A stretch of 33,236 nt of DNA from Gemella sp. (GTDB taxonomy: Bacteria > Bacillota > Bacilli > Staphylococcales > Gemellaceae): the NCBI GenBank assembly GCA_030529855.1, contig JAUMWC010000021.1, positions 1 to 33,236 of the forward strand. The letters are read 5' to 3'. Made by a program: the position numbers and the translations under genes. The first letter of the stretch is position 1. Each line of letters opens with the position of its first letter. Below, piece by piece: positions 1 through 6,103 of this stretch. The notes beneath the pieces are model-generated. The model did not search any database. It saw only the letters and a list, made by a program, of their open reading frames with translations, and was not told the origin of the DNA.

Positions 1-55
1 TTCATAATAAATACACCCCAAAAAGTTTTTTGTCTAACTTTTGGGGTGCAGTACA
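1..55 (-). mobile_element. Possible terminal end of an IS3-family insertion sequence, cut by the window edge
   Basis: Read on the minus strand from about position 55, the DNA begins TGTACTGCACCCC and continues AAAAGTTAGACA, the style of terminal inverted repeat I associate with IS3-family (IS150-like) elements. It is followed at once by an inverted copy of its inner part (CTTTTTGGGGTG), making a hairpin at about 14-48. A purine-rich stretch and an ATG at position 5 could be the start of the transposase orfA outside the window. The element would lie just 25 bases beyond the stop codon of the ABC transporter operon. Alternatively the hairpin is simply the operon's transcription terminator, although no long U-tract follows it. 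The family assignment rests on memory of the repeat style and needs the adjoining sequence. Confidence 0.4.
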
Positions 56-79
56 AAGGCAAGGTGTTTCTTCAAAAAA

Positions 80-883
80 TTATCCTAAAATTTGTGAGTC
101 GTTTAGACTTCCGTCTCCTGTATTTTTTTTGAATAATTCAATTAATTTTGTAACTGTTAGTGATTCTTTTTCTTCCCCAGATACGTCCACAACTATCTTC
201 CCTTTATCTAACATCACAAGTCTGTTCCCATACTTAATGGCATGTTCCATATTGTGAGTAATCATTAGAGACGTTAAATCATGTTTACGTACCAATTTCT
301 CAGTAAGTTCCATTACCTGATTAGAAATTTTTGGATCTAGGGCTGCTGTATGCTCATCTAAAAGTAATAACTTTGGTTTATTCATTGTCGCCATTACTAA
401 AGCTAGGGCTTGTCTTTGCCCTCCAGATAGGAACTGAGCATCTACATTCAACCTGTTTTCTAATCCCATTCCTAATTCTTCTAGGCTTTCTTTAAATATG
501 GCTCTATCTGCATCTTTCACTCCCCAAGATAAACCTAATTTCTTACCTCTCTTTTGAGCTACAGCCATGTTTTCTTCAATAGTTAAACGCTCTGCTGTTC
601 CCATTTTTGGATCTTGGAAAACACGACTAATATCTTTCGCTCTTTCTTTTACAGATGAAGTTTTCACTGACTTTCCTTCTAATAAGATATCACCTTCATC
701 TATAGTTAGGTTTCCTGCTATACAGTTCATAAGTGTTGATTTTCCTGCTCCATTTCCACCTATTACTGTTATAAAATCACCTTTGTTAATGTCTAATGAC
801 AAACCTTTTAATACATGATTTTCATTAACTGATTTTTTTTGAAATGTTTTGTGAATAGCCTTCAATGATAATAATGCTGTCAT
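80..883 (-). CDS. ABC transporter ATP-binding protein (TrpZ-type aromatic amino acid importer)
   Basis: This 267-residue ATPase energises the importer encoded by the three genes upstream. Walker A is GGNGAGKST (about residues 42-50), the ABC signature is LSGGQRQA (about 152-159), Walker B is LLLLDEHTAALD and the switch histidine is in ITHNMEH. DEHTAALD in place of the usual DEPTSALD is typical of the family that accompanies PF04392 binding proteins, to which the streptococcal TrpXYZ system belongs. An AGGAGG precedes the ATG, and only 8 bases separate the gene from the permease stop, so it is the last gene of the operon. The substrate cannot be read from the ATPase. The Tyr-codon leader upstream of the operon points to tyrosine rather than tryptophan. 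No convincing U-rich terminator follows; a possible IS end does. Confidence 0.93.
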   Translation of the reverse strand: MTALLSLKAIHKTFQKKSVNENHVLKGLSLDINKGDFITVIGGNGAGKSTLMNCIAGNLTIDEGDILLEGKSVKTSSVKERAKDISRVFQDPKMGTAERLTIEENMAVAQKRGKKLGLSWGVKDADRAIFKESLEELGMGLENRLNVDAQFLSGGQRQALALVMATMNKPKLLLLDEHTAALDPKISNQVMELTEKLVRKHDLTSLMITHNMEHAIKYGNRLVMLDKGKIVVDVSGEEKESLTVTKLIELFKKNTGDGSLNDSQILG

Positions 884-891
884 ATGTCCTC

Positions 892-1755
892 CTAGTTAAA
901 TTTCTTTCTTAATTCTGGTAATGATAAAACTATTGCTAATAAAATTGCTGAGAATAGTCTTACTAAGTCTGCATCTATAAATGGAATTGTTAAGATAGTC
1001 AAGATAATCATTCTGTAAATAACTGATCCTACTACAACTGAACCAAAACGTTTTGGTAAAGAAACATTTTTTAGTATTGCTTCCCCTATCATAACAGATG
1101 CTAAAGCGATAACTATTGTACCTACCCCTGAGTTTAGGTCAGCATATCCATTATTTTGTGCTAATAAAGCACCACTTAAGGCTACTAAAGAATTCGATAT
1201 CATGTATCCTAATATTTTCATAGAATCTACATTTATTCCGTTAGCTGCTGCCATATCATTGTTATCTCCACTTGCTCTTAATGCAAGTCCTATTTGAGTT
1301 TTAAAGAATAATGCTAATACTGCTATAACTATGGCTAAGAAAATAAGACCGATAGTAAGTACTGCTACTTCTTTACTCATTCCCATATCTTGGAACATAG
1401 TTACTAATGTTTTTTTCTTCAATAAACTTACGTTGGCTTTACCCATAATTTTTAAATTAATTGAGTATAAAGCAGTTAACGTTACAATCCCAGCTAACAA
1501 TGCTTGAATTTTTAATTTTGTATGTAATATACCACTTATCATACCTGCAATAGCTCCTGCTACAGTCGCCATTAAAGTTGCAATTATTGGATTTACTCCA
1601 CTAACCAAAGCAGTTGCTACTACCGCTGCACCTAGAGGGTATGAACCCTCTACTGTTAAATCTGCTATATTTAAAATTCTAAATGTAATGTATACTCCTA
1701 TAGCCAGTAATGACCATAGGATTCCTTGTGTAAATCCTGATAATATTAAATCCAT
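892..1755 (-). CDS. ABC transporter permease (TrpY-type)
   Basis: This 287-residue, very hydrophobic protein has about eight predicted membrane segments and is the channel subunit of the importer. It starts MDLILSGFTQGILWSLLAIG, which puts a membrane segment at the N-terminus with no separate signal peptide. The region around ALRASGDNNDMAAANGINV (about residues 155-175) is the cytoplasmic loop that contacts the ATPase in branched-chain-type permeases. The RBS AGAAGGAG lies 8 bases before the ATG. It sits between binding protein and ATPase with short gaps (27 and 8 bases), as in TrpXYZ-like operons. A single permease gene implies a homodimer. Type is confident; the substrate is inferred from the operon leader. 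Confidence 0.93.
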   Translation of the reverse strand: MDLILSGFTQGILWSLLAIGVYITFRILNIADLTVEGSYPLGAAVVATALVSGVNPIIATLMATVAGAIAGMISGILHTKLKIQALLAGIVTLTALYSINLKIMGKANVSLLKKKTLVTMFQDMGMSKEVAVLTIGLIFLAIVIAVLALFFKTQIGLALRASGDNNDMAAANGINVDSMKILGYMISNSLVALSGALLAQNNGYADLNSGVGTIVIALASVMIGEAILKNVSLPKRFGSVVVGSVIYRMIILTILTIPFIDADLVRLFSAILLAIVLSLPELRKKFN

Positions 1756-1782
1756 GAATAATCTCCTTCTTATTTCAGCTTA

Positions 1783-2739
1783 TTATTTAGTATCTTTTTC
1801 AATTGTTTCAGCTGATAATCCAATTGCTTCAGCCATTTCTTTGTTTACTTTAACTGATGCTTTGGCTGGTTTTTCTACTGGTAAGTTTTCTACTTTTTCA
1901 CCTTTTAAGATTTTTCCTGCTAAGGCTCCTGATTGTTTTCCTAATTCTTTGTAGTCAACACCGAATGTTAATAATACTCCTTCTAGTACTGCTTCATCAC
2001 TTCCCATTGCTGGTTTCTTAGCTTTCTTTAAAACTTCTCCGATTGTTGCAATAGTTGATGCTACTGTATTATCTGTTGGGAAGTATACTGCATCTACTTG
2101 TCCTGCTAAAGCTGAAACTGCTTGTTCTACGTCATTTGTAGTTGTAACTGTTTTTTCTACTACTTCAATTCCTTTTGCTTCTAATGCTTTCTTAGCAGCT
2201 TTGGCTTGAGTTTCTGAGTTTACTTCATTTGCATTGTAGAAAATTCCAATTTTCTTAGCGTTAGGTACTGCTTTTGTAAATACATCGATTTGTTTTTCTA
2301 CATCAAGTGCATCGATTGATCCTGTCATATTTGATGTTGGTTTTTCTAAGTTTTCAGTTAATCCTGCCGCTACTGGATCTGTTACTGCTGTAAAGACTCC
2401 TGGAGTTTGATCATCTGCACCTAGTAAAGCTTGTGCTGCTGGTGTTGCAATCGCGAAGTTTAAGTCATTCTCACCTTTCATAGTAGATACCATTGTTTGT
2501 AAGTTCGCTTGGTCACCTTGTGAATTTTGAACTTTTACTTCTAATTTATCATCACCAAATCCAGCTTCTTTTAATCCTTCTAAGAATCCTTCTCTTGAAG
2601 CATCTAGTGCTGCGTGTTCAGCAAATTGGATAATTCCTACTTCTTTCTTTTCATCAGCACTCGCTAAGTTTCCTGCTCCTGCTGTTAATGTTGCTAAAGT
2701 TGTTGCTATTACCATTATGTTTTTTAATTGTTTTTTCAT
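1783..2739 (-). CDS. ABC transporter substrate-binding protein, second tandem copy (TrpX-type)
   Basis: This 318-residue extracellular binding protein belongs to the PF04392 family. Typical stretches are EVGIIQFAEHAALDASREGF at the mature N-terminus, FAIATPAAQALLG, FTAVTDPVAAGL, KKIGIFYNANEVNS and VDAVYFPTDNTVAS. The signal peptide is of the ordinary kind: a basic start, a hydrophobic core and a probable cut after ASA (about residue 28). There is no cysteine, so no lipobox, which is odd for a Gram-positive importer that needs its receptor held at the membrane. It is a close paralogue of the preceding gene over its whole length, so the pair arose by tandem duplication. The RBS is AAGGAG. The two copies may differ in ligand or affinity. 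Confidence 0.93.
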   Translation of the reverse strand: MKKQLKNIMVIATTLATLTAGAGNLASADEKKEVGIIQFAEHAALDASREGFLEGLKEAGFGDDKLEVKVQNSQGDQANLQTMVSTMKGENDLNFAIATPAAQALLGADDQTPGVFTAVTDPVAAGLTENLEKPTSNMTGSIDALDVEKQIDVFTKAVPNAKKIGIFYNANEVNSETQAKAAKKALEAKGIEVVEKTVTTTNDVEQAVSALAGQVDAVYFPTDNTVASTIATIGEVLKKAKKPAMGSDEAVLEGVLLTFGVDYKELGKQSGALAGKILKGEKVENLPVEKPAKASVKVNKEMAEAIGLSAETIEKDTK

Positions 2740-2772
2740 TTTTAATTTCTCCTTAATACATATGTTTTAAAA

Positions 2773-3729
2773 TTATTTTGCTTCTTTTTCAATTGTTTCT
2801 GCTGATAAACCTACTGCATCAGCCATTTCTTTATTTACTTTTATTGTAATTTTTTCAGGTTTTTCTACTGGTAAGTTTTCTACTTTTTCACCATTTAATA
2901 GTTTAGCAGCTTGTCTTCCTGTTTGTTTACCTAATTCTTTGTAGTCTACACCGTATGTCAGTAATACTCCTTCAAGAACGGCAGTATCACTTCCCATCGA
3001 TGGTTTCTTCGCTTTCTTTAAAACTTCTCCTATTGTAGAAATTGTAGATGCTACTGTGTTATCTGTTGGGAAGTATACTGCATCTACTTGTCCTACTAGA
3101 GCTGACATCGCTTCTTCTACATCATTTGTAGATACTACTGTTTTTTCTACTACTTCAATCCCTTTTGCTTCTAATGCTTTTCTTGCTGCTTTAGCTTGTG
3201 ACTCTGAACTTACTTCACTTGAGTTGTAGAAAATTCCTACTTTTTTAGCTTGTGGTAGAGCTTTAGTGAAAATTTCCATCTTATGAGCAATATCTACTGC
3301 ATTAGTAGCACCTGTCATATTTCCGTTTGGCTTTTCAAATTTTTCTACTAAACCTGCAGCTACTGGATCCGCTACTGCTGCGAAAAGACTTGGTGTTTTA
3401 TCATCTGCGTTTATTAATGCCTGTGCAGCTGGTGTTGCTATCGCAAAGTTTACATCATTCTTATCTTTCATCGTAGAAACCATTGTTTGTAAGTTTGCTT
3501 GGTCTCCCTGCGAATTTTGAATATCTATAGTTACTTTATCATCACCAAATCCTGCTTCTTTTAGTGCCTCTAGGAATCCTTCTCTTGAAGCATCTAGTGC
3601 TCCGTGTTCTGCGAACTGAATAATTCCTACTTCTTTCTTATCATCCGCACTTGCTATATTAGTTGTTCCTGCTGTTAATGTTGCTAATGTTGTTGCAATA
3701 GTCAGTATGTTTTTAAATTGTTTTTTCAT
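2773..3729 (-). CDS. ABC transporter substrate-binding protein, first tandem copy (TrpX-type)
   Basis: First gene of the importer operon, 318 residues, PF04392 type. It has the same architecture as its downstream neighbour: a signal peptide with probable cleavage after ASA (SADDKKEVGI), then a two-lobe periplasmic-binding fold with VGIIQFAEHGALDASREGF, NFAIATPAAQALIN and AVYFPTDNTVAS. Like its twin it has no lipobox cysteine. Differences cluster in the middle (GATNAVDIAHKMEIFTKALP against GSIDALDVEKQIDVFTKAVP), close to the inter-lobe cleft, which could mean different ligands. The RBS AAGGAG lies 8 bases before the ATG. It is transcribed from the promoter near 4050 through a 13-codon Tyr-rich leader ORF and an attenuator, so expression is expected to rise when charged tRNA-Tyr is scarce. 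Confidence 0.93.
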   Translation of the reverse strand: MKKQFKNILTIATTLATLTAGTTNIASADDKKEVGIIQFAEHGALDASREGFLEALKEAGFGDDKVTIDIQNSQGDQANLQTMVSTMKDKNDVNFAIATPAAQALINADDKTPSLFAAVADPVAAGLVEKFEKPNGNMTGATNAVDIAHKMEIFTKALPQAKKVGIFYNSSEVSSESQAKAARKALEAKGIEVVEKTVVSTNDVEEAMSALVGQVDAVYFPTDNTVASTISTIGEVLKKAKKPSMGSDTAVLEGVLLTYGVDYKELGKQTGRQAAKLLNGEKVENLPVEKPEKITIKVNKEMADAVGLSAETIEKEAK

Positions 3730-3754
3730 TGTATTTCTCCTTAATTTTAAACAT

Positions 3755-3787
3755 AAAAAAGACCACCTAGATAAATTCTAGATAGCC
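3755..3787 (-). terminator. Attenuator terminator of the ABC importer leader
   Basis: On the minus strand GGCUAUCUAGA (3787-3777) pairs with UCUAGGUGGUC (3771-3761), an 11-base-pair stem with G-U pairs and a 5-base loop, followed by six U (3760-3755). It ends 25 bases before the first structural gene. Its left arm can pair instead with an upstream copy of the right arm (AUCUAGGUGGC, 3851-3841), the hallmark of transcription attenuation. Confidence 0.8.
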
Positions 3788-3960
3788 TACGTTCGATAAA
3801 AATATGAAGAAATAAAAGAATACAATTATACTCTCACTAAGCCACCTAGATTTTTAAATTTATCTATGTAGCCTAATTTAATAATTATTTTTATAGCCCC
3901 ATAGATACAAACTCGAATAAGATCTAATTTGTACCTACGCAATAGTGTTACAAACAAGAT

Positions 3961-4002
3961 CTATGAATGGCTATAATAATAGTTATTTAGTATAAAAGTC
4001 AT
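3961..4002 (-). CDS. Tyrosine-rich leader peptide 1 (13 residues)
   Basis: The ORF reads MTFILNNYYYSHS and stops at UAG. GGGAGG lies 9 bases before the ATG and a consensus promoter lies about 30 bases further upstream, so translation is very likely. Three successive UAU codons at positions 8-10 are the same number and position as in the second leader (MSFIHNTYYYSAL), although flanking codons have changed. The Tyr run and stop codon overlap the first segment of the attenuator. The peptide itself probably has no function after synthesis; its role is to gauge the supply of charged tRNA-Tyr. A peptide-specific ribosome arrest is an alternative, since F-I-x-N and Y-Y-Y-S are conserved. Confidence 0.8.
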   Translation of the reverse strand: MTFILNNYYYSHS

Positions 4003-4038
4003 TTTCTTTTTCCTCCCTGATTAATATTAGTTGTTTAT

Positions 4039-4067
4039 ATTATAAATCAAAATTCTGACAATTGCAA
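4039..4067 (-). promoter_or_regulatory. Promoter of the ABC importer leader
   Basis: On the minus strand TTGCAA (4067-4062) and TATAAT (4044-4039) are separated by 17 bases. The predicted start is about 4032, 30 bases before the leader ORF. The stretch CTAATATTAAT just after it is shared with the second leader. Confidence 0.8.
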
Positions 4068-4162
4068 GTCTTTTTTTATATTTTTAAGTTTTTTACCTTA
4101 CTTTTTACTTTTTTTACAATTTTTCTAAGCATTATTAAGTATATTCCATACTTTTATAATCA

Positions 4163-5323
4163 TCATTTTTGCTTGTGAATATATCTCATAATTTCATCAG
4201 CTTCTTTTCTGCTATCACTTAACACGACAAAAACTTCATTTCCCATTAGTCCAGAAAAAATTTCAGGAACTTTTTTTATCATTTTAATATCTTCTCCATA
4301 TTTTTTAATAATTTCTTCCCTAGTGTGGACATATTCTACTTCATTTCTTCTTGATGTTGAACTTGCATAGCGTAGATTATAGGTAGGCTGTTTCTCTAAA
4401 GTTCCTGCCACTATCTGTGCATAGATTTTATATAGATCATTAGATATAGCAAAATTATATAAATCTATAGAATATCCCCCTGCACTTCTATTGTTATATT
4501 CTAGGGCTACATATTCTCCATCTTTTTTTCTGAAAAATTCTATATGAAAAAATCTTTCTTTCATACCGAAACTTTTTACAATTGAATGTCCATATTTTTG
4601 GAGTTTAGGATCTATCGTGGCTTCAACTACATAACCAGATTCTCCGCCATTAGCCTGCTCCAAAGTTGGTTTATTGTAATAAAATGTTGTTTCATAAACA
4701 ATATTCCCTTCCGAATCAATAAGTCCGTCATATGTGCATAATTCAGCATCTTCAACAAAAGGTTCTAAGAAATACTCTGTTCCATTCCACTCTTCTAAGA
4801 AAGTATCTACATCTTTAGCTGATTCTATCTTATAAGTTGCTGATGTTCCTACTCCGTGGTTAGGTTTGGCAATGAAAGGATATCCTAATTTTTTTATAGC
4901 CTTATCTAAATCAGCTTTCTCATTTACTATATATCCTTCTACAACTGGAACTTTAGAATTTCTAAATAACTCTTTCATTTTAGATTTATACATCGTTTTG
5001 CTTAACTCTTCCGGCCTTATTCCAGGAACATTAAATTGCTCTCTTAAAATTGCATCATTAAATAGCCAATGTTCATTATTAGATTCTATGCGATCTATAG
5101 GACCATATTTATAAATTAAAAATGCTACAGCCCTTTTCATTTCATCAAGATTTTCTAAATTATCTACTTTGAAATACTCTGTCAAAGAAAATTTTAAAGT
5201 ATCTGATAATTCATCATAAGCTCTATCACCTATACCTAGTACATTTACTCCTTCTTCCTTCAATCTCATAGCGAAAAATTCCATATTTTCTGGAAAGTGT
5301 GGTGATGTTAATATAAAATTCAT
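4163..5323 (-). CDS. Stand-alone ATP-grasp ligase under tyrosine attenuation
   Basis: This 386-residue cytosolic protein has an ATP-grasp fold of the carbamoyl-phosphate-synthetase/amino-acid-ligase kind. Visible parts are an N-terminal pre-ATP-grasp domain (1-105), the first ATP lysine region KSKMKELF (113-120), IAKPNHGVGTSA (151-162; K153 and the Gly-rich loop), the adenine-binding FLEPFVEDAE (185-194) and the metal-binding end HIEFF...ALEYNNRSAGG (260-283). Such enzymes join a carboxylate to an amine through an acyl phosphate. The substrate is not evident. The start is set at 5323 because AAGAGG lies 7 bases before that ATG, whereas an in-frame ATG at 5356 overlaps the attenuator tail. The gene is monocistronic, transcribed from 5650 through a Tyr-codon leader that matches that of the adjacent importer. 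This suggests an amino-acid ligase acting on tyrosine or a related compound (inference). No clear terminator follows. Confidence 0.85.
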   Translation of the reverse strand: MNFILTSPHFPENMEFFAMRLKEEGVNVLGIGDRAYDELSDTLKFSLTEYFKVDNLENLDEMKRAVAFLIYKYGPIDRIESNNEHWLFNDAILREQFNVPGIRPEELSKTMYKSKMKELFRNSKVPVVEGYIVNEKADLDKAIKKLGYPFIAKPNHGVGTSATYKIESAKDVDTFLEEWNGTEYFLEPFVEDAELCTYDGLIDSEGNIVYETTFYYNKPTLEQANGGESGYVVEATIDPKLQKYGHSIVKSFGMKERFFHIEFFRKKDGEYVALEYNNRSAGGYSIDLYNFAISNDLYKIYAQIVAGTLEKQPTYNLRYASSTSRRNEVEYVHTREEIIKKYGEDIKMIKKVPEIFSGLMGNEVFVVLSDSRKEADEIMRYIHKQK

Positions 5324-5353
5324 AAAATAACCTCTTTTCATTTTATTTGGATA

Positions 5354-5385
5354 CAAAAATAACTACCTAGATAATATCTAGGTAG
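5354..5385 (-). terminator. Attenuator terminator of the ATP-grasp leader
   Basis: CUACCUAGAU (5385-5376) and AUCUAGGUAG (5372-5363) form a perfect 10-base-pair stem with a 3-base loop, followed by UUAUUUUUGU. The left arm is also complementary over 9 bases to AUCUAGGUA upstream (5438-5430), giving the alternative antiterminator. Confidence 0.82.
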
Positions 5386-5546
5386 CTACATTATTGGTGA
5401 AAAAATTTGCTCATTTATCTCTCGAAAAGTACCTAGATATTATAATTTATCTATGCAGCCTCATCGATATACATACTTTATAGCCCATAGATACAAACAC
5501 AAATAAGATCACGTTTGTAACTATGTAATAGTTTTACAAACAAGAT

Positions 5547-5588
5547 CTATAAAGCGCTATAATAATATGTATTGTGTATAAATGACAT
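5547..5588 (-). CDS. Tyrosine-rich leader peptide 2 (13 residues)
   Basis: The ORF reads MSFIHNTYYYSAL and stops at UAG. GGAGGGG is 7 bases before the ATG. Length, the UAU-UAU-UAU run at codons 8-10 and the following serine codon match leader peptide 1, while codons 2, 5, 7, 12 and 13 differ. The stop codon sits inside segment P of the attenuator. It probably acts as a sensor of charged tRNA-Tyr in cis for the ATP-grasp gene. Confidence 0.8.
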   Translation of the reverse strand: MSFIHNTYYYSAL

Positions 5589-5621
5589 TTTTAATCCCCT
5601 CCATTAATATTAGATATCTTC

Positions 5622-5650
5622 ATTATAACCTAAATCGCATAAAATTACAA
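5622..5650 (-). promoter_or_regulatory. Promoter of the ATP-grasp leader
   Basis: TTGTAA (5650-5645) and TATAAT (5627-5622) on the minus strand are separated by 17 bases. The predicted start is about 5615, some 27 bases before the leader ORF. Confidence 0.75.
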
Positions 5651-5690
5651 ATACTCTTTATAATTTTCTGAATTTTATAAAATAGTTTAT

Positions 5691-5722
5691 AAAAAAAAGA
5701 TTTAGCTCATTTTTGAGCTAAA
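5691..5722 (-). terminator. Terminator after the S1-domain gene
   Basis: UUUAGCUCA and UGAGCUAAA (5722-5701) form a 9-base-pair stem followed by UC and a run of eight U. It closes the ybaB-recR-tkt-S1 operon. Confidence 0.88.
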
Positions 5723-5728
5723 CCTTTT

Positions 5729-6091
5729 TTATTGCTTATTATTTCTTAATTCATATTCAGCTTTTTTTTGCCAAGTTGGTAAATTTTCTTTTAAAGTTTC
5801 AAATCCATACTTGAAATGACTGTTGTCTATCTTTCTGTCATTATCAGCGATTTTCTTTTTGCTTCTGTTAAAATTTAGTGACGCATTTATTTTACCATCT
5901 CTATATGATAAAACTTTTACTTCAATTATTTCCCCAACTTTTAAATGATAGTTAATATCAACAATAAAACTATTATCTATTTCAGAAATATGAATTAATC
6001 CCTGTGTTAAATCTCTAGTTTGAATAAAAGCTCCATAATGCTTTATAGCCGTTACCTTAGCTTTTATTATATCTCCATGTCTATAGTACAT
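5729..6091 (-). CDS. S1 RNA-binding domain protein (YugI/GSP13-like)
   Basis: This small basic protein of 120 residues has one S1 domain: HGDIIKAKVTAIKHYGAFIQTRD (about 5-27), the typical GLIHISEID and VGEIIEVKVLSYRDGKINASL. After about residue 80 comes a basic, low-complexity tail. Proteins of this size and layout in Firmicutes (B. subtilis YugI/GSP13, streptococcal CvfD) associate with ribosomes and affect translation and stress responses. A GTG at 6100 is in frame, but AGGTGA lies 5-6 bases before the ATG at 6091, so I use that start. It begins 12 bases after the transketolase stop and is the last gene of its operon. Confidence 0.85.
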   Translation of the reverse strand: MYYRHGDIIKAKVTAIKHYGAFIQTRDLTQGLIHISEIDNSFIVDINYHLKVGEIIEVKVLSYRDGKINASLNFNRSKKKIADNDRKIDNSHFKYGFETLKENLPTWQKKAEYELRNNKQ

Positions 6092-6103
6092 GCTAATCAC
6101 CTA

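Larger units (their letters stand above)
3755..4032 (-). promoter_or_regulatory. Tyrosine-codon leader attenuator 1 (ABC importer)
   Basis: This untranslated leader runs from a start near 4032 to the terminator. It carries the leader ORF (3961-4002) and six segments that pair in a chain: P 3974-3959 (end of the Tyr codons through the stop codon), Q 3906-3893, A 3873-3862, B 3851-3841, C 3787-3777 and D 3771-3761. I checked P:Q, Q:A, A:B, B:C and C:D by hand; each gives roughly 9-11 pairs. A separate hairpin (3962-3920) lies between P and Q. Inferred logic: a ribosome stalled on the Tyr codons blocks P, so Q pairs with A and B with C, and the terminator C:D cannot form. With enough charged tRNA-Tyr, P:Q, A:B and C:D form and transcription stops. 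There is no T-box motif (GGUNACCGCG-like). The same architecture recurs upstream of the ATP-grasp gene. Confidence 0.75.
5354..5615 (-). promoter_or_regulatory. Tyrosine-codon leader attenuator 2 (ATP-grasp gene)
   Basis: Paralogue of the importer leader with the same order of parts: leader ORF, P 5560-5545, Q 5492-5480, A 5460-5449, B 5438-5429, C 5385-5376 and D 5372-5363. P:Q, Q:A (one bulge), A:B (a mismatch), B:C (9 perfect pairs) and C:D (10 perfect pairs) all hold. The internal hairpin (5548-5506) is stronger here, with AGAUC and GUUUGUAA pairing with UUACAAAC and GAUCU. Several arms differ in sequence from the first leader yet stay complementary, for example terminator arm CUACCUAGAU here against GGCUAUCUAGA there. 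That argues for selection on the structure. Confidence 0.75.

Noticed and set aside
30..257. Plus-strand open frame overlapping the ATPase gene end
   Set aside because: Antisense to the well-conserved ATPase C-terminus; no RBS.
4070..4162. Terminator after the ATP-grasp gene
   Set aside because: Only a weak 6-base-pair hairpin (AAGTAT/ATACTT) without a U-run is visible; transcripts may read on into the importer leader.
5324..5356. Longer N-terminus of the ATP-grasp protein starting at 5356
   Set aside because: That ATG abuts the attenuator U-tract and has no RBS; the ATG at 5323 has AAGAGG at 7 bases.
3755..5615. T-box riboswitches upstream of the importer and the ATP-grasp gene
   Set aside because: Neither leader has a T-box motif (TGGNACC-like) or an AGUA/GAA specifier loop; both have a translated Tyr-rich ORF instead.
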